Shown: positions 15,981 to 24,502, counted from the first letter of the stretch. The stretch: DNA of 64,000 bases from Burkholderia sp. SRS-W-2-2016 (GCF_001931485.1 NZ_MSDV01000059.1:1-64000); one strand, 5' to 3'. Notes: a model not told the origin generated them from the sequence alone. Program-made: numbers and translations.

Positions 15981-17788
15981 CGCAGCACTCGTGGCGGCGG
16001 TTCATGCACGTGCTGATCTGGCTGACCGCGCTGGCGGCGCCGGCCGGCGCGATCGGCTACCTGCTGTACGCGAACCTGCTGAACCCGCGCACGACCCAGC
16101 AGCTGACCGGCACCTACGACGGCTTCTACTGGGACGCCGCGCAGCTGCAGATCGCCTACGCGCGCTTCGAAAACCAGCTGCTGCTGTACCAGTCCGGCTC
16201 CGACGACGACTACCAGCGGCTGCAACTGCGTTTCCAGCTGCTGCAATCGAAGCTGCACGTGATGGCCGGGTCGACGCACCGGCTGTCCGCGGAACTCGCG
16301 CTGCTGCAACGGCAGCTCGACGAGATCACCTCGCTCGATCATCTGCTCGACGGGATCCAGCCCGAGCTCGACGCGCTGGAGCACGACCGGCGCGGCGCGA
16401 CGCAGATCGTCCGGCAGATGCGCGAGCACTGGAACGAGGTCAACGATCTCGCGCTGTCGCGCCGCTTCGCCGACGTCGCCGACCGTGAGGCGATGAATCG
16501 CGATTTCATCGACAAGCGGCGGATCCTGTTCGCCGGCGGTTTGCTGTTGCTGCTGTTGTCGGCGGCGGCGACGCTGCTGCTGGTGCTGAACGGCCGGCGC
16601 CGTACCCGGCTCATGCATCAGCAGCGCGCGGCGCTCGACGCCGAGCATCAGGCGAGCCGCGCCGCGCGCGAAACGGCGCTCGCGAAGGACGCGTTTCTCG
16701 GCATGATCAGCCACGAGCTGCGCACGCCGTTGCACGCGATCGTGTCGTCGGTCGAACTGCTCGGCTTTAACTATCACTCCGAGGCCGACCGCAAGGTGAT
16801 CCAGCGGCTCGAAACCGCCGCGCGTCATCTCGAAGCGCAGATGAAGGACCTGACCGACTACGCGCGGCTCGGCGCCGGCAAGCTCGAATTGCGGCACCAG
16901 CATTTCGAGCCGCGCGAGCTGCTGGCATCGATCGTCGACGAACACACGATGTCCGCCGAAGGCCGCGGCCTCACACTCGAAAGCGCGACCAGCGGCGCGG
17001 AAGGCCTCGTCGAGTCGGACCCGCACCGGATCCGTCAGATCGTCAACAACCTCGTGACCAACGCGATCCGCTACACCGAAACCGGTGGCGTGCGGGTCGA
17101 GTTGCGGCAGCAGCCGGCGCTGCTGGTGTTCGTCGTCAGCGACACCGGCCCGGGCGTGCCGCTCGCGCAGATTCCGCGGATCTTCGAGGAGTTCACGCAA
17201 CTCGACGCGTCGCGCACGCGCCGCTTCGAAGGCGCGGGGATGGGACTCGCGATCGTGCAGGGGCTCGTCAAGCTGTTCGGCGGCACGGTCGAGGTCGCGA
17301 GCACGCCGGGCAAGGGCACGACCTTCACGGTGACCATCCCGGTGGTGCCGGTCGCGACCGTCGAGCCGCTCGGCGAAGAGGCGCAGGCGCGGCCGGACGG
17401 CGCGCGGCCCTGCGTGCTGATCGTCGACGACAACCGGCTGATTCGCGAGTCGCTCGGCGAGATGGCCGAGCACATGGGCTACGACGCGTATGCGCTCGGC
17501 AACGCAGACGACGCGCTCGCGTGGCTCGACAGCCACCGCTGCGACGTGGTGCTGCTCGATCTGCACATGCCGGAGCGCGACGGCTACACGTTTCTCGCGG
17601 ACTTCGCGACGCGCGGCGGACCGTCGGCGGGCGTGCCGGTGATCGTGGTCAGCGCGTACGCGCCGGAGGTCGTGCGCGAAGGGCCGAGCGACGCGCCGCC
17701 GTTCTTCGAGGCGTTATTAAAGCCGGTACATTACGAGGATCTGAAGCACGCGCTGCAGCGGGCGCTGGCAGCGCGGCAGAAGGGGTGA
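15950..17788 (+). CDS. Hybrid sensor histidine kinase with receiver domain
   Basis: A 612-residue protein. Membrane segments at about 19-41 and 192-214 enclose a helical periplasmic domain of about 150 residues. The HisKA H-box MISHELRTPLHAIVSS places the phospho-His at about 255. ATPase boxes follow: N (NLVTNAIRYTETGG), G1 (DTGPGVP), F/G2 (FEGAGMGLAI). The C-terminal receiver domain has its phosphoacceptor Asp at about 537 in LLDLHMPERDG. The start at 15950 overlaps the previous gene by 31 bp; 16004 is an alternative. Its signal may be relayed to the convergent HTH-receiver protein at 17890. Confidence 0.9.
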   Translation: MADQGPHRQIAQHSWRRFMHVLIWLTALAAPAGAIGYLLYANLLNPRTTQQLTGTYDGFYWDAAQLQIAYARFENQLLLYQSGSDDDYQRLQLRFQLLQSKLHVMAGSTHRLSAELALLQRQLDEITSLDHLLDGIQPELDALEHDRRGATQIVRQMREHWNEVNDLALSRRFADVADREAMNRDFIDKRRILFAGGLLLLLLSAAATLLLVLNGRRRTRLMHQQRAALDAEHQASRAARETALAKDAFLGMISHELRTPLHAIVSSVELLGFNYHSEADRKVIQRLETAARHLEAQMKDLTDYARLGAGKLELRHQHFEPRELLASIVDEHTMSAEGRGLTLESATSGAEGLVESDPHRIRQIVNNLVTNAIRYTETGGVRVELRQQPALLVFVVSDTGPGVPLAQIPRIFEEFTQLDASRTRRFEGAGMGLAIVQGLVKLFGGTVEVASTPGKGTTFTVTIPVVPVATVEPLGEEAQARPDGARPCVLIVDDNRLIRESLGEMAEHMGYDAYALGNADDALAWLDSHRCDVVLLDLHMPERDGYTFLADFATRGGPSAGVPVIVVSAYAPEVVREGPSDAPPFFEALLKPVHYEDLKHALQRALAARQKG

Positions 17789-17830
17789 CGGCGGGCGGCT
17801 GGCCGCGCAGCCTGCGCGATTCGCGGCGGC

Positions 17831-17860
17831 ACACGGCGGCACACGGCGGCACACGGCGGC
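17831..17860. repeat. Tandem repeat, three 10-bp units
   Basis: Three exact ACACGGCGGC units between convergent genes, with partial copies on each side. Too short and too uniform to be CRISPR. It may mark slippage in non-coding DNA. Confidence 0.8.
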
Positions 17861-17889
17861 ACAAGTTGCGACTTCGCCGCCCCTCAGCC

Positions 17890-18744
17890 TCACGGCCGGT
17901 TCAGACGTTTCGACAGATCGGCGACCAGAATCGCCATGCGCGCGGGCTTCTCGTAACAGGCGACGTCGTAATCGCGGATCACCTGGCTGATCTCCGATTC
18001 GCTGGCCTTGCCGGTCAGCAGTTCGCCGGTCAGCACGAAGATCGGCGCATCCGGGTTTTCCGACCCGCGCACCGCGCGGATCGCGGCCGCCGAGGTCTGC
18101 GAGCCGAACAGCCAGTCGACGATCACGCCGTCGAACACCTGGGTCTGCAATTGTTCGGTGAACGCCGCGAGCCCGTAGATCGCCACCGCCGTGAAGCCGC
18201 TGCGCTCCAGATAGTCGCGCAGGTTGTCGGCGCTCGCGCGATCGTCGTCGACGACCGCGATGGTCGGCTTGTCGGTTTCGGCGCGGCGCGGATAGATCTC
18301 GATCTTGTGGACTTCGTAGGCGCTCTGGTAGAGCGTGCCGTCGTGCCGCGCGACGCGCCACTGACCGAGCCGCGAATAGGCGATGAACTCCGGCCGGCTG
18401 CCGGGCTCGAGCGCGGCGCCGACCCACGCGGTGCAGGCGAGTTCATTCGCGCCGATGCAGAACAGCGCCTCCTGGGCCACCGCGCCGACCACGCCCGGAT
18501 CGAGCGATTGCGCGCCGAACAGCTGCGCCGCGGGTTCGTCGAAAACCTCGGCGACTTTCTTGATCTGCGACAGGGTCCACGGGCTATTGCCGCGCAGCTT
18601 GCGATGCCCCTGGGAAAAACTCAGGTCGAGGATCCGGCATAGCTCCGTGGTCTGCTGGCGTTTGCCGATTCCATGCCGGCTCATCAACTCGCGCACGCGC
18701 TCGGCAACCGCGATGGAGTCGGGTGAGTGTGTTTCGTTGGCCAT
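17890..18744 (-). CDS. BetR-like HTH protein with C-terminal receiver domain
   Basis: A 284-residue protein. Residues about 10-75 form a helix-turn-helix with the pattern of the BetR domain (VRELMSRHGIGKRQQTTELC, then LSFSQGHRKLRG, TLSQIKKVAEVFDE). Residues about 160-284 are a receiver domain: VVDDD, phosphoacceptor Asp210 in IVDWLFG, Thr in VLTGELL and Lys in CYEKPARM. DNA-binding at the N-terminus and receiver at the C-terminus is the reverse of most response regulators. It is convergent with the hybrid kinase, its likely phosphodonor. The middle region (about 80-155) has no clear family. Confidence 0.82.
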   Translation of the reverse strand: MANETHSPDSIAVAERVRELMSRHGIGKRQQTTELCRILDLSFSQGHRKLRGNSPWTLSQIKKVAEVFDEPAAQLFGAQSLDPGVVGAVAQEALFCIGANELACTAWVGAALEPGSRPEFIAYSRLGQWRVARHDGTLYQSAYEVHKIEIYPRRAETDKPTIAVVDDDRASADNLRDYLERSGFTAVAIYGLAAFTEQLQTQVFDGVIVDWLFGSQTSAAAIRAVRGSENPDAPIFVLTGELLTGKASESEISQVIRDYDVACYEKPARMAILVADLSKRLNRP

Positions 18745-18869
18745 ACTGCTTGAGAATCCGCCGTCTTAAAGGGTACAGGGGGAGCGCGATCGACAGGCGC
18801 GACCGCCCAGGCGCGGGCAACGCGCAAGGATCGGCTACGCCGGGGTCAGCAAATGTACCGTAAAAAAAT

Positions 18870-18882
18870 TCACAATTTGTGA
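18870..18882. promoter_or_regulatory. Palindrome upstream of the HTH-receiver gene
   Basis: TCACAA-T-TTGTGA, perfect 6-bp arms in a short AT-rich stretch about 125 bp upstream of the start at 18744. It could be an autoregulatory operator. The rest of 18745-19027 holds no supported gene. Confidence 0.4.
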
Positions 18883-19027
18883 TTTTGTCAGGCTACCCGT
18901 CGGGTCGTCGATGACAAGCGACGCAACGGCCCACGCCAACGACTTTTTTATGCTTAACGAATAAAAGTATTTTACCGGCGAAACGCTGACGACACGGTAG
19001 GGATTGCGCGAATGGAATCGAGCGGGG

Positions 19028-20368
19028 TCAGTTGGCCGGCATTGCGTCGAGTTTGCGCGCCGCGTTTTTCAGCCCTTTGAGAATCCGTTCCGCGACTTTC
19101 GACGGAAAGCGATCGGGCAACGCCGCCGCGACCCGGTCGATCACGCCGGGCGTCTGTTCGATCAGCCGCTGGATCAGCGGCTCGGCGTCGTCGCCGTACG
19201 AGCACTTGAGCGCCATCGCGTTGAAATGCCGCCGCTGCACGTCGCGAAACGCGTCGTGTTTGCTGCGCGACCACAGGCCCATCGCGAGGCGCGCCTTGTA
19301 CCACGACCACTGATTCGGACCGTTGCCTTCGACCGGCCAGATCGACATCACGTCGTAGAGCGGCGTGAGCCGGAACTGGCCGCGCGCGAGCAGGCGGATG
19401 CTGAAATTCTTCGCGTGGCCATCGGGCGCGGCGAGCATCCAGAACAGGATCTGGCTGGCGAGCAGGGTTTCGAGGTCGCGCCGCGCATCGACCGATTGCT
19501 GCAGGATTCGCGCGAGCTCGCGGATTCCCGGGCCGCCCTGGTTCTCGTACTTGCGATGCGACGGCACGCCATACACCTGGCAGAAGTCTTCCTGCGGCAG
19601 ACGCAGCAGCCAGTTGCCGCTCGAATGCAACTGGCGGTCGAAGCGCTCGACCGCCAGCACGCGCTGCTTGCCGAAGCTGAGCACTTCGGTGTTGGCGACC
19701 GGCAAGCCGTACTCGCGCAGAATCCGCAGACACAGCCATTCGTTCTCGACCGACGTGCTCAGATCCGTGAGCCGGTTGCCGACGAGGCCGAGCGGCAGTT
19801 TGAAGATGTGGGTGGTGGGCGTGGCGCCGTGCGGCCGCTGCCAGCGCCCCTCGTGCCACAGCAGCGCGGTCTTTTCCTGCGCGCCGGCGAGCGAGATGCG
19901 GAAGTCGTCGGGTTGGTCGGGCGCGCCGAGCGTCGGATTGGTGACCGTCTGGGCCAGCAGCCGCTCGATTTCGTCGTCCGTGAGCGGGGTGCCCTCGATC
20001 CGGTCGACACCGCTCGGCACGTCGTCTTCGGCGAGCAGCTGGACCGCGCCGACGCAGTCGCGGCCGATCGCCTGCAGCAGATCGAAGGCGTCGAGCGTCT
20101 CGGTCTGGTAGCGCGCCGCGATGCGCTTGCGGATCGCCTCGCTGTCGGGCAGCAGGTTGTCGAAGTAGTTGAGGACGTGCGGCCCTTTGTGCGCGCGGTT
20201 GCCGGGCATGAACTGCAACGACAGCGACAGCGGCCGCCCGGCGGGCGACGCGACCCAGCCGGCTTCGTAGACGAATTCCATCGGGCCGCGCGTGGGCAGG
20301 CGCCAGACCCCGACGCGTTCGCCGTTGGCCCAGACCGACAGGGCGCGGGAGTGAGTGGGCCGCGCCAT
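19028..20368 (-). CDS. hipA: HipA serine/threonine kinase toxin
   Basis: A 446-residue protein of normal HipA length. It has the N-terminal HipA subdomain (SVWANGERVGVWRL; FDNLLPDSEAIRKRIAARY), the autophosphorylation and P-loop region RISLAGAQEKTALL, the catalytic APDGHAKNFSI and the metal-binding YDVMSIW. HipA phosphorylates glutamyl-tRNA synthetase in E. coli, halting growth and giving persistence; relatives modify other synthetases. All key motifs are present, so it is probably active. It begins 1 nt after the hipB stop codon, so translation is coupled. Confidence 0.95.
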   Translation of the reverse strand: MARPTHSRALSVWANGERVGVWRLPTRGPMEFVYEAGWVASPAGRPLSLSLQFMPGNRAHKGPHVLNYFDNLLPDSEAIRKRIAARYQTETLDAFDLLQAIGRDCVGAVQLLAEDDVPSGVDRIEGTPLTDDEIERLLAQTVTNPTLGAPDQPDDFRISLAGAQEKTALLWHEGRWQRPHGATPTTHIFKLPLGLVGNRLTDLSTSVENEWLCLRILREYGLPVANTEVLSFGKQRVLAVERFDRQLHSSGNWLLRLPQEDFCQVYGVPSHRKYENQGGPGIRELARILQQSVDARRDLETLLASQILFWMLAAPDGHAKNFSIRLLARGQFRLTPLYDVMSIWPVEGNGPNQWSWYKARLAMGLWSRSKHDAFRDVQRRHFNAMALKCSYGDDAEPLIQRLIEQTPGVIDRVAAALPDRFPSKVAERILKGLKNAARKLDAMPAN

Positions 20369-20369
20369 C

Positions 20370-20627
20370 TCACCACTCGGTCACGGCTGGGGTTTCCACG
20401 GGCGGCGGCTCGTCCTGATCCTGAACCTGCAGCCGCAGACCGTAGACACCGCACAGCGCCAGCAGCTGCGCGACGGTCACGGCGCTGGCGTCGGACTCGA
20501 ACGCGGAAATGCGGCTCTGGCTGACGCCGATCCGCGCGGCCGCTTCGGCCTGCGTGAAGCCGGCCTCGCGGCGGCTGGCCGACAGCAGCTGGGCCAGTTG
20601 GGCCGGTGTGGCAATGAGATTGAGCAT
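20370..20627 (-). CDS. hipB: HipB XRE-family antitoxin
   Basis: An 85-residue XRE helix-turn-helix protein: LSASRREAGFTQAEAAARIGVSQSRISAFE gives helices 1-4. HipB binds operators as a dimer, recruits HipA and represses the operon. The first half of the pair; its stop is followed at once by the hipA ATG. The C-terminal tail (QVQDQDEPPPVETPAVTEW) is acidic and Pro-rich, with a terminal Trp as in E. coli HipB, where the tail governs turnover. Confidence 0.93.
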   Translation of the reverse strand: MLNLIATPAQLAQLLSASRREAGFTQAEAAARIGVSQSRISAFESDASAVTVAQLLALCGVYGLRLQVQDQDEPPPVETPAVTEW

Positions 20628-20645
20628 GGCGGATTATCTGTGAAA

Positions 20646-20729
20646 CGAATAAATGCAGTTTATTCGCGAGATGAATATTTGTCAAATATTCGTTTGGCGA
20701 ATAAACGTCAAATATTCGTTTTGCGAATA
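20646..20729. promoter_or_regulatory. HipB operator array
   Basis: Four inverted repeats in 84 bp: CGAATAAA-N5-TTTATTCG (20646-20666), GAATATTT-N3-AAATATTC (20673-20691), and TATTCG-N5-CGAATA at 20687-20703 and again at 20713-20729. The last two are exact copies spaced 26 bp apart. The array is far more AT-rich than its surroundings and sits directly upstream of hipB. The TATTC/GAATA half-sites recall the TATCC/GGATA half-sites of E. coli hip operators. Confidence 0.8.
20657..20685 (-). promoter_or_regulatory. hipBA promoter within the operator array
   Basis: On the minus strand TTGACA (20685-20680), a 17-bp spacer and TAAACT (20662-20657). Transcription would start near 20650, about 23 nt before hipB. 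Both elements lie inside the inverted repeats, so HipB binding would block polymerase. Confidence 0.7.
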
Positions 20730-20875
20730 AATGGTGACGCATCGAAAATTCCGCTGTAACGTCCGCGCAGCGCGGGTTTGCGCGCCTCGCGAGGTGTTCG
20801 GTCTCGCGCGCGCGGCATTGCGAACAACGCGTGCGCCTGCGAAGATGACGCCCACTTCCCGTCACCCGTTCCGTC

Positions 20876-22216
20876 ATGACCACGACTTACCCGCTGCATT
20901 CGAACTTCACCCGGGCCGACCAGCCGTTTCCGAACCATGCCGACGTCGTGATCGCCGGCGCCGGCATCATGGGTTGCGCGGCCGCCTGGTATCTGGCGCG
21001 CCGCGGGCTGTCGGTGGTGGTGCTCGACAAGTCGCGGATCGCCGGGCAGCAGTCGTCGCGCGCGTGGGGCTTCGTGCGTCAGCAGGGCCGCGAAGCCGCC
21101 GAAGTGCCGTTGATGATGGCGAGCATTCCATTATGGAAAGAGCTCGAGCGCGAGCTGAATTTCGATCTCGAGTGGCGCCAGGGCGGCTGTCTGTACGTCG
21201 CGTCCGATGAAGAAGACTGGGCATCGTTCCAGCAATGGCTCGAGGTCGCGCGTCAATACGGGCTCGACACGCGCACGCTCGACCGCAAGCAGATCGATAC
21301 GGTCGTGACCGGGATGCAGGGGCCCGCGCTCGGCGGCCTCTACACGCCGAGCGACGGTCAGGCCGAACCGCGCCGCGCCGCCGCGGCGTTCGCGGCCCGG
21401 GCCGCCGAAGCCGGCGCGCTGTTTTTCGAGGGCTGCGGGGTGGTCGGCGTCGAACGCGCGGGCGGCGCGATCGCCGGCGTGGTCACCGAGCGCGGCACGG
21501 TGACCACCTCGCGCTTGATCTGCGCGGCCGGCGCGAGCAGCTGGCGGCTGCTCAGGACGCTCGGGCTCGAACTGCCGCAGCAGGCGGTGCGCGGCACCTG
21601 CATGCGCACCAATCCACTGCCGCCGATTACCGCGTCGACGTTCTGGGGGCACGGGCTCGGCATCCGCCAGCGCGCGAACGGCGCGATCAATCTCGCCGAC
21701 GACATGCAGGTCGACGTCGACATGACGCTCGGCCACTTCCGCGCGCTCAAGTGGTTTTTGCCCGAGCTGTGGAAGCAGCGCGAGAAATTCAGCTTCCATC
21801 TGAACGGCGCGTGTCTGCGCGATTTGCGCGAGCGCTTGCCGGGCGGCGTGCCCGACGCCGGGCGCGTGCTCTCTCCGCGCGATCCGCAGCCGCAGCCGAA
21901 CGCGGGCCATGCGCCGCGCGCGCTGCAAAAGTTGCGCGCGCTGTTTCCGGCGTTGCGCGATGCGCAGGTCGTCGAGGCGTGGGCCGGTCTGATCGACGTG
22001 CTGCCGGACGGCATTCCGGTGATCGACGCGCCGCCGCAGGTGCCCGGCCTGACGATCGCGACCGGCTTCTGCGGGCACGGTTTCGCGATGGGGCCGATCG
22101 TCGGCAAGCTGCTCGCGGAACTGAACGACGGCGGACAGGCGTCGCTCGATCTGTCGGCGTTCCGCTTGCAGCGGTTCTTCGACGGCACGATGCAGCGGCC
22201 GCGCAGCATGCTGTAA
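20876..22216 (+). CDS. FAD-dependent oxidoreductase, D-amino acid dehydrogenase-like (DAO family)
   Basis: A 446-residue protein with the Rossmann FAD site DVVIAGAGIMGCAAAWYLARRG (about 24-45) and Glu/Asp-type ribose contact VVLDKS. The C-terminal FAD motif is GLIDVLPDGIPVIDAP, ending with TGFCGHGFAMGPIVGKLLAEL. This is the DAO fold of D-amino acid dehydrogenases and sarcosine/glycine oxidases. The same-direction gene at 23327 encodes a cyclic-imine reductase, which would suit a D-proline- or D-pipecolate-like substrate. That is inference. No respiratory partner is adjacent. Confidence 0.85.
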   Translation: MTTTYPLHSNFTRADQPFPNHADVVIAGAGIMGCAAAWYLARRGLSVVVLDKSRIAGQQSSRAWGFVRQQGREAAEVPLMMASIPLWKELERELNFDLEWRQGGCLYVASDEEDWASFQQWLEVARQYGLDTRTLDRKQIDTVVTGMQGPALGGLYTPSDGQAEPRRAAAAFAARAAEAGALFFEGCGVVGVERAGGAIAGVVTERGTVTTSRLICAAGASSWRLLRTLGLELPQQAVRGTCMRTNPLPPITASTFWGHGLGIRQRANGAINLADDMQVDVDMTLGHFRALKWFLPELWKQREKFSFHLNGACLRDLRERLPGGVPDAGRVLSPRDPQPQPNAGHAPRALQKLRALFPALRDAQVVEAWAGLIDVLPDGIPVIDAPPQVPGLTIATGFCGHGFAMGPIVGKLLAELNDGGQASLDLSAFRLQRFFDGTMQRPRSML

Positions 22217-22291
22217 CGCCACGCTTCACGCTCACCTATAGCGCTAAAGCCGTCGCTAAAAACCACCGCTTAAAAGCCACCGCAACCACCG

Positions 22292-22924
22292 ATGACCGAA
22301 CCCGCCCTGCGCCACGCCGATGTCCCGTACTACACGCAATGGGGTAGCCCCGAGTGGGTGCGCGAGATCGTCGAACAGCAACGCGACCCGTGCGACGATC
22401 CGCACTGGCAGCGCAGCGGTTTCGCCGACCCCGAGCGCTATCGCTTCTGGGCGAAACGGCTGTGCGGGCTCACCTGCCTGGAATCGGTGCTCGACTACTG
22501 GCGCATCGCGCACGCGCCGCGCGCCGCGTTGCTCGACGACGCGTTGCGGCACGGCGTGTACCGGCTGCGCGACGACGGCGGCGTCGATGGCCTGATCTAC
22601 CGGCCGTTCGCCGGGTGGGTCGGCGACGCGTTCGGGCTGAGAGTCGAGGTGCTGCCGCAGGTATCGATCGAGGATATCGCCACGCGGCTCGCCGCCGACA
22701 CCTTCGCGATCGTGTCGGTGAGCCCCGAGATCCGCTATCCGGAGCGGCCGAACCAGCACCGCGGCGGTCATCTGATCCTGCTGCACGGGCGCGATCGCAA
22801 CGGCGTGTGGTTTCACAATCCGTCGGGTGTCGCGCCGTATCAGGCCGACGTGTATCTGCCGTTCGCGACGATCGCGCGTTTCTATGCGGGGCGGGGGATG
22901 ACGCTGAGCCTGCCCGCGCGATAA
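22292..22924 (+). CDS. Peptidase C39-like (papain-fold) protein
   Basis: A 210-residue protein. LCGLTCLESVLDYW gives a candidate catalytic Cys at 58 and a second Cys at 62; GGHLILLHGRD gives His160; VWFHNPSG gives Asn176. The order Cys-His-Asn/Asp is that of C39-like cysteine hydrolases. The oxyanion Gln normally six residues before the Cys is not seen. There is no signal peptide, so it is cytoplasmic. It follows the FAD oxidoreductase by 75 bp. It may hydrolyse a small amide or peptide that feeds the neighbouring enzymes, but that is conjecture. Confidence 0.7.
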   Translation: MTEPALRHADVPYYTQWGSPEWVREIVEQQRDPCDDPHWQRSGFADPERYRFWAKRLCGLTCLESVLDYWRIAHAPRAALLDDALRHGVYRLRDDGGVDGLIYRPFAGWVGDAFGLRVEVLPQVSIEDIATRLAADTFAIVSVSPEIRYPERPNQHRGGHLILLHGRDRNGVWFHNPSGVAPYQADVYLPFATIARFYAGRGMTLSLPAR

Positions 22925-22994
22925 CGTCGTGCCGACGGGGCAGGCCTGTTTCGTGCTACCAGGCGTGGATCGACGTTCGACCCACGGAGCTGCG

Positions 22995-23243
22995 ATGAAC
23001 AAAAATTTGTGTCTGCTTGCCGCCGCCCTTGTTGCGCTGGGCGCCTCCAGCTCAGCCGCCGCGGCGAGCCGCGACGAACAGGCCCACGCCTGCCGTGGCG
23101 ACGCGATGCACTTCTGCGCCGCGGAAATTCCGAACGAAGAGAAGATCACCGCCTGTATGAAGCAGCACGTCGACGAGCTGAGTCCGGCATGCCGGGCAAT
23201 GTTCAAGGGCGGCAAGAAGGGCGAGCACAGCCCGAAGCAATAA
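22995..23243 (+). CDS. Small secreted Cys-containing protein
   Basis: An 82-residue protein with a Sec signal peptide (MNKNLCLLAAALVALGASSS, cleavage after about AAA-S). The mature part has four cysteines, in HACRGDAMHFC and ACMKQHVDELSPACR, spaced like one unit of the cysteine-rich GLG1-type repeat. The tail is Lys-rich. It is probably periplasmic with two disulfides. No function is known to me. The preceding bases CGGAGCTGCG provide a ribosome binding site. Confidence 0.75.
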   Translation: MNKNLCLLAAALVALGASSSAAAASRDEQAHACRGDAMHFCAAEIPNEEKITACMKQHVDELSPACRAMFKGGKKGEHSPKQ

Positions 23244-23326
23244 CGCGGCGCGCGACTGGCGGTTTTATTTCCGCTCGGTTACGGTGGCGCATACCCACCT
23301 CAACCCAGCACTGGACCGTCCCGCCC

Positions 23327-24259
23327 ATGAGCCGCCCGACCACGCAGATCTTCGACGCCGCCGCCAGCGCGCGCCTGATGCCGTATGCCGCTCTCGTCGA
23401 CGCGCTCAAGCGCGCGAGCATCGATTACGCGCAGCAGCGCATCGTCAGTCCCGAACGGCTCGTCGTACCGCTGAACGCCGGCGGCATCATGCTGTCGATG
23501 CCCGCGACCGCGCCCGACCTCGCGATTCACAAACTCGTCAACGTGTGCGCGAGCAATGGCGCGCGCAATCTGCCGACGATTCACGGCCAGGTGATGGCCT
23601 GCGACGCCGACACCGGCGAGACGCTGTTCGTGCTCGACGGCCCGACCGTGACCGGGCGCCGGACCGCGGCGATGTCGATGCTCGGCATCGCGACATTCGC
23701 CGCGCGCGCGCCGCGCGAATTTCTGCTGATCGGCACCGGCACCCAGGCGCTCAATCATCTGGAAGCGATCGGCGAGCTGTATCCGGACGCGCGCGTGTGG
23801 GTGAAGGGCAGCGCGCCGGCGCGCGCCGACGCGTTTTGCGCCGCGCAGCGCGGCAAGGTGCGCGAACTGCAGCCGCTCGCGCCCGGGCTCGCGGCGCTGC
23901 CCGAGTCGATCGATGCGGTGATCGCGCTGACCACCAGCCGGCAGCCGGTCTACGACGAAGCGGCGCGCGCCGGGCGGCTCGTGATCGGCGTCGGCGCGTT
24001 CACGCCTGAGATGGTCGAGATCGGCGCGAGCACGCTCGCCGGCAGCGCGTTGTTCGTCGACGATCTGGCCGGCGCGAAGCACGAGGCCGGCGATTTCATT
24101 CAGGCGGGTGTGGACTGGGCGCGGGTCGGCGGGATCGCGGCCGTGTTGCAGAACGCGCAGCCGCTGCCGGCGGGACCGGTGGTGTTCAAGAGCGTCGGCT
24201 GCGCGGCGTGGGATCTCGCCGCGTGCCGGGTCGCGCGGGCGGCGCTGGCGGGTAATTGA
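23327..24259 (+). CDS. Ornithine cyclodeaminase-family cyclic imine reductase (delta-1-pyrroline-2-carboxylate reductase type)
   Basis: A 310-residue protein of the ornithine cyclodeaminase/mu-crystallin family. Features are the substrate-side MLSMPATAPDLAIHKLVNV, TGRRTAAMSMLG, the NAD(P) Rossmann loop FLLIGTGTQALNHLEA and the conserved late segment VDDLAGAKHEAGDF. Members annotated as pyrroline-2-carboxylate/piperideine-2-carboxylate reductase share the shortened N-terminus seen here. They make L-proline or L-pipecolate from the cyclic imine. Start at 23327; a longer open frame overlaps the small secreted protein and is rejected. It lies downstream of the FAD oxidoreductase that could supply the imine. 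Confidence 0.82.
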   Translation: MSRPTTQIFDAAASARLMPYAALVDALKRASIDYAQQRIVSPERLVVPLNAGGIMLSMPATAPDLAIHKLVNVCASNGARNLPTIHGQVMACDADTGETLFVLDGPTVTGRRTAAMSMLGIATFAARAPREFLLIGTGTQALNHLEAIGELYPDARVWVKGSAPARADAFCAAQRGKVRELQPLAPGLAALPESIDAVIALTTSRQPVYDEAARAGRLVIGVGAFTPEMVEIGASTLAGSALFVDDLAGAKHEAGDFIQAGVDWARVGGIAAVLQNAQPLPAGPVVFKSVGCAAWDLAACRVARAALAGN

Positions 24260-24322
24260 TACGGTGAATGCGGCGCCGACGGCCGCCGCCGGAATTGCAA
24301 AAAATCCCTTAAAAACAGGCCT

Positions 24323-24396
24323 CTGCCGCAGGGTGTTGGCATCTTGCGCCAAGCTGCGGCAGATGTTGCCGTGCAAACTATCCCAAAACGTTGCAC
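24323..24396 (+). promoter_or_regulatory. Two hairpins in the zwf leader
   Basis: CTGCCGCAG (24323-24331) pairs with CTGCGGCAG (24354-24362), with an inner stem TTGGC/GCCAA (24336-24340 and 24348-24352). A second hairpin pairs GTGCAA (24371-24376) with TTGCAC (24391-24396). They lie about 110-180 bp upstream of zwf. No U-tract follows, so this is a structured leader or operator rather than a terminator. Confidence 0.55.
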
Positions 24397-24502
24397 CATA
24401 GGCGTTTGCCGGAAAAAGCGCCACGTGGACGTGTGCCGTTGACCCGTTCGCGATTCGCCGATTCCTGATCGACGCCTTTTCTCTAGACGCTGCGACCGTG
24501 CC

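Noticed and set aside
17821..17865. Possible CRISPR-like repeat
   Set aside because: Units are 10 bp with no spacers; a simple tandem repeat.
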